A program made the position numbers and the translations under genes. A stretch of DNA of 64,000 nucleotides from Nonomuraea angiospora (GTDB lineage Bacteria > Actinomycetota > Actinomycetes > Streptosporangiales > Streptosporangiaceae): contig NZ_JADBEK010000001.1 in assembly GCF_014873145.1 (NCBI RefSeq), positions 2,542,001 through 2,606,000 on the forward strand, in the 5' to 3' direction. This document shows, one piece after another, positions 25,301 through 34,008 of the stretch. How positions within the stretch are numbered: position 1 is the stretch's first letter; the number at the start of each line of letters is the position of its first letter. The notes beneath the pieces are model-generated. The model worked only from the letters and a program-made list of their open reading frames with translations, searched no databases and had not been told where the DNA came from.

Positions 25301-28300
25301 TCAGCTCGCCGTCGGGCAGGGTGGGTCGTAGGGCACGTCGGGCAGATACTGGCGCCACTCGGCCGGCGTGATCGGCGGGAAGACCAGCGCGCAGATCCGC
25401 CGGGCGGCGCCGGCGGGGTCGACCGGCCACAGGCGGGCGGTCGAGTCGCCGGACACCGTGGCCAGGGTGGCGCCGTCCGGGCTGAAGACCGCCTTGTTGA
25501 CCTCCCCGAGGTGACCGGTCAGCGTGGCCAGCGCGGTGGCTCCGGCCGGGTCGGCGATGTTCCAGAGCATCGCGGTCCGGTCGTCGCCGGCGGTGGCCAG
25601 CGTGCGGCCGTCGCGGCTGAAGGCCACCGACTGCACGCTGTCGGCGTGCCCCCGCAGGACGGCGACGGGCCGGTCGAGGGAGCGCACGTTCCAGAGCCGG
25701 GCCGTGCGGTCGCCGCCGCCGCTGGCCAGCAGCGTGCCCGTGCGGTCGAAGGCGAGGTAGTAGACCGTGCCGCCGTGGCCTCTGGCGACGCCGAGCGGGG
25801 CCAGGTCGGCGGCGCGCCACAGCCGGATGGTCCGGTCGCCGCCGCCGGTGGCCAGCAGCCGGCCGTCGGGGCTGAAGGCCACGGCGTTGATGGCGGCCTC
25901 GTGGCCCTTGGCGACGGCCCGGCGTACCGGATGCCCGGGGTCGGAGATGTCCCAGACGTACACGTCGGACTTCTCGCCCGCCACCACCAGGCTCCTGCCG
26001 TCGGGGCTGACGGCCGCGGCGAAGATGTTGCCGATGCCGGCCGCCGTCGCGGACAGGAGCCGGGGGCGTGCCGGGTCGGTGAGGTCCCACAGGCGTATCG
26101 AGCTGTCCAGGTCGGTGCTGGCCAGGAGCGTGCCGCCGCGGGCGAAGGCGACGGCGGTGACCCCGTTGGCGTGCCCGGTCAGCGTGGCCAGCGGGCGGGG
26201 ATCGCCCGACACGTCCCAGATCCTGATCACCGGGTGGCTGGCCGTGGCGAGCAGGCGGCCGTCGGGGCTGTAGGCGAGCGCGTAGACCGTGCCCTGGTGG
26301 CCGCCGAGCAGGGGCCGGCCCAGGTCCCACACGCGTACGGTGTCGTCGCGCCCGCCGGAGGCGAGGACGCGGCCGTCGGGGCTGTAGCGGACGGTGTAGA
26401 CGGTGTTCGAGTGCCCCGTCATCACGATCGGGTCGGCACGGACGTCGGTCAGGTCCCACAGCCGGACCGTGCGGTCGTAGCTGCCGGTGGCCAGGGAGCG
26501 GCCGTCGGGGCTGAAGTCGACGGCGACCACGCCGTTCTCGTGCCCGGAGAGCGTGGCCAGGTGCCTGCCGTGGCGGGGATCGCGCAGGTCCCACAGCCTT
26601 ACCGTGTTGTCGAAGCCGCCCGTGGCCAGGGTGTCGCCGTGGAAGGCGGCCGCCAGCACGGCCTTGGTGTGGCCGCGCAGGTCGGGCAGGCGTTCGGGGT
26701 GACGCGGGTCGCCGACGTCCCAGAGCATGACGTCGTTGGAGAAGGCGGTGACGGCCAGCGTCCTGCCGTCCGGGCTGAAGGCGACGTCCGACAGTCCCTC
26801 CGGCCCGCCTTTGAGCGTGCTCACCGTGTACGGTTTGCTGGGATTCGTAACGTTCCATAACAGGGCAGTGGCGTCGTAGGAGGCGGTCACCAGCAGCGTC
26901 CCGTCGGGGCTGAAGGCCAGCCCGATGATCCCCAGGCTGTGCCCGCCCATCGTGGCCAGCTCCACAGGGTGCCGGGGGTCGCGCACGTCCCACAGGTGGG
27001 CCGTGTTGTCGTTGCCGGCCGTGGCCACCGTCTCCCCGCCCGGCGCGAACGCCGCCGCGGAGATGCCCTTGGCGTCGCCCACCACCGACGACAGCGCGCC
27101 CGGCCGCAGCGGATCGGTCACGTCCCACATCCGCAGCGTGCCGTCGAGCGCCACCGTGGCCAGCCGCCTGCCGTCGGGGCTGTAGTTCACCGCGTAGACC
27201 GCGCCGGCGTGGGCGGTCAGCACGTTGGCGTACGGGTTGGCGGGCGTGCTGAGCACCGCGCCGCGCGACTCGGTGGTCGGCGTGAGCCGCTGGGCGGCCA
27301 GGGCGAGCTGCGCGGCCAGCGCCGGGTTGCCCGCCCGCAGCGCGACCGACTCGTTGGCGACCTTGCCGGACAGCGCCGCGTTGCGCTGGTCGCCGATGTC
27401 GCGCTGCCCGCGTACCGCGACCACGACCGCCGCCGTGGTCAGCAGCAGCAGCGCCGCCAGCACGGCCACGAGCCGGCGCAGCCGCCGGGTGCCGCGCCGC
27501 TGCGCCGCGGCCTCCACCTCCTGGCGTTCGACGGACGCCGCCAGGAACCGCCTGGCCTGCGGCCCGGGCGCGGCGTGCGGGCCGGCGCCCTCGGCCCAGA
27601 GGCGGGCCACGGCCAGCCGCGAGCCGCGGTAGAGCGCGCCGGGGTCATGGCCCTCCTTCGCCCACCGCGCCGCGGCCTCGGCCAGGTCGCGGCCGACGAC
27701 CAGCCCCGCCCGGTCGCTCTCCAGCCAGCCGGCCAGCCGGGGCCAGGCGGTGAGCAGCGCCTCGTGGCTGATCTGCACCTTGTCGAGGTCGACGGTGATC
27801 AGGCGCTCGGCCACGAAGCGGTCGAGCACGTCCTCCGCCTCGGCCGCCACGGCGGGGTCGTGGTCGGCGAGGACCTCGGCGATCGTCATGCTCCTGCGGG
27901 TGGCGGCGGTGTCGGACGCCACGTGGACGAGCGTCAGGAACAGCCTCCTGGCCAGCTCCTGGCGGTGTTCGCCCAGGCCCAGGTAGACCTTCTCCGCGCT
28001 GTCGGCCACGGCCCTGCCGATGCCGCCGACCTTGCGGTAGTCGGCGATGGTCAGCCGCCTGCCCTGACTCTCGCGCCACATCGCGTACAGGGCGTGGGAG
28101 ACCAGCGGCAGCGTGCCGGCCTCGTGCGCCTCGCCGTCGGCGCGGGCCGGGGCGACCTCGCGCAGCAGCAGCTCTACCAGGCCGTTCTCGATCTCTATGC
28201 GCGCCTTGCGGGCGGGTTCCACGACGGCGGCGCGCAGTTCGTCCTCGCGCATGGGGCCGACCACGAGCTGGCCGGAGCGCATCGCCGCGAGCAGCTCGGG

Positions 28301-28993
28301 GTGGCGCATCGCCTGGCCGTAGAAGTCGGCGCGCAGGCCGGCCACGACCACCGCCCGCTCCGCCGCCTCGCCCAGCGCCGCGACGAACCTCGTACGCTCG
28401 TCGGGGTCCTCGCAGACCGTGAAGACCTCCTCGAACTGGTCCACGATCAGCACCTCGCCCCGCTGCCGCGCCAGCGCGGCCATCGGGTGCGGCCCCGGCG
28501 TGAACACGGCGGCGTCGCGGCCCAGCGCCGGGACCACCCCCGCCCGCAGCAGCGAGGACTTGCCCGAGCCCGAGGCGCCCACCACGAGCCGCAGGCCCGG
28601 CTCGGTCAGGCGGGCGACGAGCTGCCCGGTCAGCGCCTCCCGGCCGAAGAACCACTCGGCGTGCTCGGTCTCGAAGGCCGCCAGGCCCCGGTACGGCTCC
28701 GGCCCCGCCGGGCGGCGGCCGGGCGCGCGGCGTACCCGGTGCCAGGCGTTGAGCCACTGCTCGACGGCCGCCTCGTCGCTCACCCCGCACACTCGCAGGA
28801 CCTCGACCAGCAGGTCGCGTGAGGAGAGGGAGGGCAGGCCGCGCCCGGCGAACCAGTCGCCCAGCGTGCTGGGGGCGATGTCGGCCCCCACCTTGGCCGC
28901 CACCTGGCGCACCGACACCCCGGCGGATTCACGCAGCCGGGTCAGCGCCTGGCCGAACTCCTCGCGGGTCGTGATGAGTGCCTGCTCCTGCAC
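25301..28993 (-). CDS. STAND NTPase with N-terminal HTH and C-terminal WD40 propeller
   Basis: A 1230-residue signal-transduction NTPase. Residues 1-60 form an HTH (LRESAGVSVRQVAAKVGADI). EPYRGLAAFETEHAEWFFGR then introduces the NTPase: P-loop VVGASGSGKSSLLRAG, Walker B EVLIVDQFEEVF, followed by winged-helix and helical parts. A transmembrane helix (LVAVLAALLLLTTAAVVVAV, near residue 530) joins it to about fourteen WD40 units, each with the pattern FSPDGRxLATxxxDxTxRLWD. The GTG start has GAGGAGG upstream. This is the nSTAND type; such proteins act as sensors in immunity or development. No effector domain is fused, and no partner gene adjoins; a decayed transposase lies just upstream. Confidence 0.93.
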   Translation of the reverse strand: MQEQALITTREEFGQALTRLRESAGVSVRQVAAKVGADIAPSTLGDWFAGRGLPSLSSRDLLVEVLRVCGVSDEAAVEQWLNAWHRVRRAPGRRPAGPEPYRGLAAFETEHAEWFFGREALTGQLVARLTEPGLRLVVGASGSGKSSLLRAGVVPALGRDAAVFTPGPHPMAALARQRGEVLIVDQFEEVFTVCEDPDERTRFVAALGEAAERAVVVAGLRADFYGQAMRHPELLAAMRSGQLVVGPMREDELRAAVVEPARKARIEIENGLVELLLREVAPARADGEAHEAGTLPLVSHALYAMWRESQGRRLTIADYRKVGGIGRAVADSAEKVYLGLGEHRQELARRLFLTLVHVASDTAATRRSMTIAEVLADHDPAVAAEAEDVLDRFVAERLITVDLDKVQISHEALLTAWPRLAGWLESDRAGLVVGRDLAEAAARWAKEGHDPGALYRGSRLAVARLWAEGAGPHAAPGPQARRFLAASVERQEVEAAAQRRGTRRLRRLVAVLAALLLLTTAAVVVAVRGQRDIGDQRNAALSGKVANESVALRAGNPALAAQLALAAQRLTPTTESRGAVLSTPANPYANVLTAHAGAVYAVNYSPDGRRLATVALDGTLRMWDVTDPLRPGALSSVVGDAKGISAAAFAPGGETVATAGNDNTAHLWDVRDPRHPVELATMGGHSLGIIGLAFSPDGTLLVTASYDATALLWNVTNPSKPYTVSTLKGGPEGLSDVAFSPDGRTLAVTAFSNDVMLWDVGDPRHPERLPDLRGHTKAVLAAAFHGDTLATGGFDNTVRLWDLRDPRHGRHLATLSGHENGVVAVDFSPDGRSLATGSYDRTVRLWDLTDVRADPIVMTGHSNTVYTVRYSPDGRVLASGGRDDTVRVWDLGRPLLGGHQGTVYALAYSPDGRLLATASHPVIRIWDVSGDPRPLATLTGHANGVTAVAFARGGTLLASTDLDSSIRLWDLTDPARPRLLSATAAGIGNIFAAAVSPDGRSLVVAGEKSDVYVWDISDPGHPVRRAVAKGHEAAINAVAFSPDGRLLATGGGDRTIRLWRAADLAPLGVARGHGGTVYYLAFDRTGTLLASGGGDRTARLWNVRSLDRPVAVLRGHADSVQSVAFSRDGRTLATAGDDRTAMLWNIADPAGATALATLTGHLGEVNKAVFSPDGATLATVSGDSTARLWPVDPAGAARRICALVFPPITPAEWRQYLPDVPYDPPCPTAS

Positions 28994-29089
28994 GAGCGCC
29001 TCCTCGGACCCGGCTCGCCGTCATGGTAACCGGCCGCATACGGAGTTGTACGGATAATCGCCGCCCACTCCCCCGGCGCTGGTCGGAGG

Positions 29090-29400
29090 CGTTGAATCTG
29101 TCCGAGAAGGGGCTGACGTTGATCGACGTATTCGTTGTTCTCCCGCGTCATTCGAACGATCAACGCCTTGATCGATCGGCGGGTACAAGGGCGTCCCGGA
29201 CGCCGGCCGTCGGTGCAGGTCCATTAACGTGCCACGAGGCTGCGATGCCAACGCAGGATCGTCGCAGGGGTCGCGGGGAACACCTTCGCCCACCGGGTCA
29301 GAACGGACCAGCACCTCACCAACCGGTAGACCAGCGACAAAACACCCCGCGATGGTCGCAGCCGCTACCCGGATCATGAAGCAGTTCAGAGCATGAAGCC
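29090..29400 (-). pseudogene. Relic of an integrase-core (DDE) transposase
   Basis: Read on the minus strand across two frames, the DNA gives LNCFMIRVAAATIAGC, then LTRWAKVFPATPATILRWHR, SLVAR, a stop, RRPGRP and ALIVRMTRENN. This is the order found in the N-terminal half of IS481/IS3-like integrase-type transposases. Frameshifts and a stop make it dead, and the catalytic half is missing. It abuts the 5' side of the STAND gene. Confidence 0.7.
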
Positions 29401-29526
29401 ATGTTTTCGGCGGGATGACCTGAACGGCATCAGGTGCGGCGAGCCGACCGCGTGGGCCTCCAGAACTCCCTGGAGACCACCTACCGATGATTCGATGCGA
29501 CCGGAGAACGACCACAGGATCAGGTT

Positions 29527-30039
29527 CTAGAAGTGGGTGGCGACACCGAATGCCGCACGCAATTGGGCCATGTCATGACGGTCTCGGTCGCTGGGTTCAT
29601 ACCCTTGGTGGAAGGCAATCTGCTGGGCCACCGACAGGCAGTCCACCGAAACACCCTCGATCATGCCCGTGGTGAAGGCGTCCGCAGGGTAGTGAAAGGT
29701 GCCGCCATGATCGTCGGCTTGCTGGACGGCGGAGCCGTCCGCCTCGAACCGCAGCGGATGCAGGTCCAGCTCGTGACCATGGTGATCCTTCATGACGAAC
29801 CGGGCGGGTCGGCCGGGCTGGGCATCGGGCTGCTCGATGAACCCCGCGGCCTCCAGCGTCTTGATCAGCAGCGGTTCCTGCTCGACGCGGTGCAACAGGT
29901 CAAGGTCGCGATGCTCGCGGGTGACCTTGCCAACCAGGGCATCGATGCCCCATCCACCAGCAACCCAGATCTCGCAATCCGCGTCGCGTAGCAGCGCCAG
30001 CAGCCGTAGCATCACACGCGCATCCATCATGGGAGGCAT
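29527..30039 (-). CDS. Nucleotidyltransferase of the aminoglycoside/lincosamide type
   Basis: A 170-residue nucleotidyltransferase-fold protein. The motif WVAGGWGIDALVGKVTREHR with DLDLL gives the GG...[D]xD metal site of ANT(2'')/Lnu enzymes, which transfer AMP to a drug hydroxyl. Other parts are FVMKDHHGHELDLHPLRFEA and the C-terminal QIAFHQGYEPSDRDRHDMAQ. The start ATG 30039 is preferred since the family begins near MDARVMLRLLALLRDADCEI. It resembles resistance enzymes but could act on an unknown substrate. Codon use is slightly less GC-biased than neighbours and it lies among transposon relics, suggesting acquisition. Confidence 0.8.
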   Translation of the reverse strand: MPPMMDARVMLRLLALLRDADCEIWVAGGWGIDALVGKVTREHRDLDLLHRVEQEPLLIKTLEAAGFIEQPDAQPGRPARFVMKDHHGHELDLHPLRFEADGSAVQQADDHGGTFHYPADAFTTGMIEGVSVDCLSVAQQIAFHQGYEPSDRDRHDMAQLRAAFGVATHF

Positions 30040-30202
30040 TCTGCCCGCCCCGCCTGGGCCATGTCGATCAAGCCCGACGGCCCGCCTGCGCCGCCGGGCA
30101 ACCTCGGCCAGGGCCTGGTCGTGGGTGAGGCCGTCCCGGGCGGACCGGAGGAGCACCAGGTTCGACCTTGCTGAGAACAGTGATGTTCGCAACCCCCGTA
30201 AG

Positions 30203-30924
30203 ATGCGGCCAGTGGGGTGGGAAACACTCGGGCAGTGGGGCGAAGACGTCGCTCGCATCGAACCGCTCGCCGGCGGAGTCGCCAACGACGTGTGGAGCGT
30301 GCGCGTCAACGGGCACCTCGCGGTCGGTCGTCTCGGTGCCAGGAGCGACGCTGATCTCGCGTGGGAGACCGAGCTCCTCCAGCACCTCGACCGTGAAGGT
30401 CTGACCGTGCCGGTGCCGATCCCGACTACGGACGGCCGGCTGTTCGTCGACGGTCTGGTGGTGATGACCTACCTGGAGGGCGGACCGCCCGAGACGCAGG
30501 CCGACTGGCGTCGCGTGGCCGGCACGCTCCGCGAGCTGCATCGGTTGACGCGGGGCTGGCCGCAGCGCCCAGGTTGGCGATCGTCGACCGACCTCCTGCA
30601 CGCCGAGACCGGGACGAGGATCGACCTCGGCACGATGCCCCCTGAGGGCGTTGCCCGATGCCGGGCAGCGTGGGCGCGGCTCACCGGGCGTCAGACGTGC
30701 GTCGTCCACGGCGACCCCAACAACCCTGGCAACGTCCGCATGACCGCGAATCAAGTCGCGCTGATCGACTGGGACGAGTCGACCTCGTGCTGCCCGACAA
30801 CGCCGCCGGGCTGGACGACGGCGCGTACGACGTCGCCGCGCAAGCGTCGGCCGCGTGGGAAGCCGCCGTCTGCTGGGGCGACGAGTTCGCAGTCAAGAGG
30901 CTCGCCGAAGTTCGAGCGGTCTGA
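30203..30924 (+). pseudogene. Frameshifted aminoglycoside-phosphotransferase-like gene
   Basis: From ATG 30203 the frame encodes an APH-fold protein: IEPLAGGVANDVWSVRVNGH, VVMTYLEGGPPETQADWRRV, the catalytic loop TCVVHGDPNNPGNVRM and VALIDWDES. At about 30780 the homologous sequence jumps to another frame (RVDLVLPDNAAGLDDGAYDV, then AAQASAAWEAAVCWGDEFAV to the stop at 30924). The joint lacks a few residues expected after the IDWDE motif, so a small deletion broke the gene. The catalytic residues are intact but the C-terminal helices would be lost. Confidence 0.8.
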
Positions 30925-31085
30925 GAACGCGTTCGAGGAGTTGGGTTACCGGCGGTCGAGTGCGCACATCACTTGGCCAAGCCGTGGTCCTTCGTGTCGG
31001 CCATGGAAGGGACGCTACTGTTCGCCAGTGCTGCGGTGCGCCGCAACGGAACCGGTCATGCAGACGCGCTGCCGGTGCGGGCAGC

Positions 31086-31496
31086 TCAGCACGGCAGCAA
31101 GGGTCCGCCGTTGACCCTCAGGCCGCCGCCGTGGCCGTCGCTGACGCCGGTGGCCAGAAAGCCGAAGCTCACCCGGCCGAACGACGGGACATAGCCGTTG
31201 TACGACTGGTTGCCGGCCGACATGCTCTGGCCTGGCTGAATCACGATCGCATCCCACGCGTTGGTGACCTTGGTGCCGTCGTCCCACGTCCAGGTGGCCG
31301 TCCAGCCGTCGACCGGTATCCCGTTGTTGATGAGGGTGACCTTGATCTGAAAACCGTTGGTCCACGAGCTGACTTTCTCCCACTCGCACGCGATGATCGT
31401 CGCTTGCGCGGGAGAGGCGTACGTGGCGATCAACACGATCGCTCCGGCGAGAGCCGCCGTCACCCGAGCCAACCGCGATGTACGTCGTCTCGTCAT
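31086..31496 (-). CDS. Secreted free-standing CBM2-like carbohydrate-binding protein
   Basis: A 136-residue protein with a signal peptide (TRRRTSRLARVTAALAGAIV..., cleavage at SPAQA) followed by a single carbohydrate-binding module of family 2 type: SWTNGFQIKVTLINNG, VDGWTATWTWDDGTKVTNAW, SYNGYVPSFGRVSFGFLATG. The Cys near the start (IIACEWEK) and the last residue Cys would form the usual end-to-end disulfide. Aromatic residues for polysaccharide binding are present (W in WTNGF, WTWDD). There is no catalytic domain, so it may be a substrate-targeting or wall-bound protein. It sits between the broken phosphotransferase and a decayed stretch. Confidence 0.85.
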   Translation of the reverse strand: MTRRRTSRLARVTAALAGAIVLIATYASPAQATIIACEWEKVSSWTNGFQIKVTLINNGIPVDGWTATWTWDDGTKVTNAWDAIVIQPGQSMSAGNQSYNGYVPSFGRVSFGFLATGVSDGHGGGLRVNGGPLLPC

Positions 31497-31689
31497 GACC
31501 AACCCTTCGGCAGGAGCGGGCACGGCCCGGCACCGAGGAACGCTTCCCCTCGGAGGTACCTCTCTTGAAAGACCGGGGTCAATGCGGGAACCGGCCTGCG
31601 CCCAGAGCCTGCGCACCGACACGGCTTCACCTGCCGTCATTCCCGATCAGGGGCTCATCCTGGGATTTTCGAACTGAAACTTTCACGTG

Positions 31690-32060
31690 TCATCCCGCCG
31701 GAGCGCTTGCCGCCAACGCGTGGGTGGCGAGGGCCAGGGCTTGCTGGGGTGTGATGCTGCTGCCGTCGTTCGGGTCCTCTCACGCCTCGCCCAGGGCGGC
31801 GTGGGTGGAGGTATTGGTGGTGATGCGGAAGCTCTGATGCCGAATGCCGTGCATGAGCACGTCCACGCTGCGTGGCGTCGGTGCTGCGGTGGGAGGACGG
31901 GGTACGGGCTTGCCGACGGCTGCGGTCCACGCGTGAGCGATCGCGAGGGAGACGGCCCACCTGGTGTGGACGTGCTCGGGCTGATGGTCGAGGACGGTTG
32001 TCGGCCACTTCTCGCGAGTCGGAGCGAGATGATCTTTTCAGGCACGTAGGGCTGTAGGGC
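31690..32060 (-). pseudogene. Decayed gene of unknown family
   Basis: The minus strand carries protein-like sequence in two frames: EFDALQPYVPEKIISLRLA, then after a shift REKWPTTVLDHQPEHVHTRW, AVSLAIAHAWTAAVGKP, SVDVLMHGIRHQSFRITTNT, STHAALGEA, an in-frame TGA, and EDPNDGSSITPQQALALATH ending near 31690. The coherence on both sides of shift and stop suggests a recently broken gene of at least 125 codons. I do not recognise the family. Confidence 0.45.
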
Positions 32061-32094
32061 GTCAAACTCGCGCGTGGGGTTTGAGCTGGGATTT

Positions 32095-32190
32095 CTCCGA
32101 CCGAGCCATGAAGTCCGACATGGCGCGGGCCCAAACCCCGCCGCCGCCAGGACCCGGCGGACCATCCCCTCCCCCCACCCGGCATCCAAG
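32095..32190 (-). pseudogene. Fragment of an integrase-type transposase hinge
   Basis: The minus strand encodes VRRVLAAAGFGPAPCRTSW, very like the segment just before the catalytic DDE core of actinobacterial integrase-type transposases (typically VRRILxxxGxxPAPRR). Nothing else of the element is present; it is joined directly to the unknown decayed gene on one side and a Tn3-like relic on the other. Confidence 0.5.
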
Positions 32191-32199
32191 GTAACAGCC

Positions 32200-32530
32200 T
32201 CGCCAGTGCGGCCGGCAGCTGCGCGAGGGCATCCTGCTGCCCGCGGGGATCACCACCCCGACCCCGGCCGATCAGCGAGGTGCGCCGCCGAGCACGCCCG
32301 CTTATATCGCACGCCGGCCGAGCGCGCCGACCCGGAGCTGTGGGCGAGGCCGGCCGAGCTGCTGCAGGTGCCCGCCGATCGGCGAGTCTCGGAGCTGGAG
32401 CGGCTTCGCACCGCGCCGACGCGGGCCTCGGGCCGGGTGATGGCGGCGGAGTCGCATCGGGCGGCCGAGATCGGCGCACCTCGCACGCCGGACATTCGAA
32501 CCCGGATCGGCAAGATCGCTCATGTTCGCA
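32200..32530 (+). pseudogene. N-terminal relic of a Tn3-family transposase (DUF4158)
   Basis: The plus strand gives QLREGILLPAGITT in one frame and, after a shift, AELLQVPADRRVSELERLR followed by TAPTRASGRVMAAESHRAAE and IGA in another. This order matches the DUF4158 region of Tn3-family TnpA proteins. The catalytic part, the resolvase and terminal inverted repeats are absent, so it is a dead fragment. Confidence 0.65.
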
Positions 32531-32700
32531 GAACCTACCGCGCACGCTGTTATGAGAAACGGTTTTGCGAGAGGCTATGGGAACGGCGGGCGAGGACAAA
32601 CCAGACACCGCCCGGTGGATCGGCACGGCGTGCCAGAACTCCTCATTTCTGAGAACACGAACGGTAGCTGTCGTTACACAAAGCTACTTTGGGGCTCATC

Positions 32701-33372
32701 TCACGAACCCGAGCGAGGGGCCTTCCGGCGAGCTTCGAGCGCATCCAAGATCAGGTCCAGGCCGTAACTGAACTCGCCGGTGTAGTCGTAGCCCGGCCGC
32801 AGTGCGTGGTCGCGGATCATCTCGGTGAGGTACGGCAGCTCCTCCGCCGGCAGATGCCGGAGAATGCCGCCGGCCACTTCCTCGACATCGTCCGGCGTCG
32901 TCATCGGCAGGTTCGCCTCCTGCAAGACGAACCCGGAGACGTAGCTGTCGATGAGCGAGACGGCGTGCGCGGCCATCGGCAGCGTGAACCCCGCCTTCCG
33001 GAGGACGCCCAGGACTGCGTCGTGGTGGCGAAGCGTCGCCGGTCCCGGATCGCGACGGGAGTCCATGAGGCCGAGAGCCCAGCTGTGCTGCGACAGGACC
33101 CCACGTGCGGAGAAGGCACGGGTACGGATCGCATCGCGCCAATCGTCGCATTCGGCACCGGGCAGCTTGATCGCCGCGAACACCATGTCGACCACGCCGT
33201 CGAGGATCGCGTCTTTGTTCGGCACGTGGTGGTAGAGCGACATCGCCTCCACGCCCAGTTCCTGCGCCACCCGGCGCATGGTGATCGCCTCCACGCCGCC
33301 GCGATCCGCGACCCGGATCGCGGCTTCCAGCACGAGGCCTCTGCTCAGCGGTTGTGGTGGTGGTGGTGGCAC
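32701..33372 (-). CDS. TetR family regulator with TetR_C domain
   Basis: A 223-residue regulator of the TetR_C class. The HTH is seen as ITMRRVAQELGVEAMSLYHH followed by VPNKDAILDGVVDMV. The C-terminal domain has the usual DDWRDAIRTRAFSARGVLSQ and EMIRDHALRPGYDYTGEFSY. Start is GTG 33372 with GGAG 5 nt upstream, and the N-terminus is a Pro run (PPPPPQP). It is divergent from a nitroreductase-like gene, with three tandem palindromes in the gap. It most likely represses both promoters; the ligand is unknown. Confidence 0.92.
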   Translation of the reverse strand: MPPPPPQPLSRGLVLEAAIRVADRGGVEAITMRRVAQELGVEAMSLYHHVPNKDAILDGVVDMVFAAIKLPGAECDDWRDAIRTRAFSARGVLSQHSWALGLMDSRRDPGPATLRHHDAVLGVLRKAGFTLPMAAHAVSLIDSYVSGFVLQEANLPMTTPDDVEEVAGGILRHLPAEELPYLTEMIRDHALRPGYDYTGEFSYGLDLILDALEARRKAPRSGS

Positions 33373-33403
33373 GACGGCTCCGGGGTGTGGGCGAGTTGAC
33401 AGC

Positions 33404-33454
33404 CTTACGAGCGTAAGCCAACCTTACATGCGTAAGCAGCCTTACGAGTGTAAG
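33404..33454. promoter_or_regulatory. Three tandem TetR operators
   Basis: Three 14-bp palindromes of form CTTAC-N4-GTAAG lie in a row: CTTACGAGCGTAAG (33404-33417), CTTACATGCGTAAG (33423-33436) and CTTACGAGTGTAAG (33441-33454). Their starts are 19 and 18 bp apart, close to two helical turns, so three dimers could bind one face of the DNA. They lie between tetR (start 33372) and the divergent gene at 33534. Confidence 0.88.
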
Positions 33455-33533
33455 CCTGTCCAGGTTCGCGTCAGCCAGGGTTCAGCCAACACCTGACCTG
33501 TGACGCGCCCCGCCGGGGCGAGAGGAGATTTCG

Positions 33534-33908
33534 ATGCCGATGCCGAGGTGGTGGGGGCACGTGAACAAGAGGGTGTTCAACCCCCGCGCGATAACCGGCG
33601 GGGAATGGCCGGTACTGATTCACGTCGGTCGCATTTCTGGCGCCACGTACCGCACGCCGCTCGATGCGCATCCCGTCGACGGCGGTTACCTGTTCGTTCT
33701 GGTGTACGGATCGCGCTCCGATTGGGTGCAGAACGTCCTGGCGGCCAAAGGTGCGCGGCTCCGGGTCGACGGGAGAGAGGTGGAACTCACCGCCCCACGC
33801 CTTGTCGGTAAGGACGAGGCGTTCCAGGCCCTCCCCGATGAGGTGGCGCGCCCACCGAGGCTGCTCCGCATCACCGAGTTCCTCCGCATGGACCTTTTCA
33901 CAGGCTGA
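33534..33908 (+). CDS. Nitroreductase/deazaflavin (F420)-type oxidoreductase
   Basis: A 124-residue split-barrel protein of the Ddn/DUF385 family, which in actinobacteria reduces quinones or nitro compounds with F420H2. Family features are RISGATYRTPLDAHPVDGGY, the FVLVYGSRSDWVQNVLAAKG segment and RLVGKDEAFQALPDEV. The ATG at 33534 follows GAGGAGATTTCG. It faces the TetR gene across three operators, and the DUF4386 membrane protein gene follows 100 bp downstream. A role in detoxifying the compound sensed by the TetR is the likely reading. Confidence 0.85.
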   Translation: MPMPRWWGHVNKRVFNPRAITGGEWPVLIHVGRISGATYRTPLDAHPVDGGYLFVLVYGSRSDWVQNVLAAKGARLRVDGREVELTAPRLVGKDEAFQALPDEVARPPRLLRITEFLRMDLFTG

Positions 33909-34008
33909 CCCTGGCCGCCGCCCCGGCAGTCCCTGTCTCGCGCGTCGGGGACCTCGCCGATCCGGTGCCGACAGACTCCGTCACCACGACAATTACAGGA
34001 CAGGCATC

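Noticed and set aside
31690..31790. In-frame TGA as selenocysteine or recoding
   Set aside because: A frameshift a little upstream and surrounding transposon debris make simple decay far more likely, and no stem-loop or selenoprotein family was seen.
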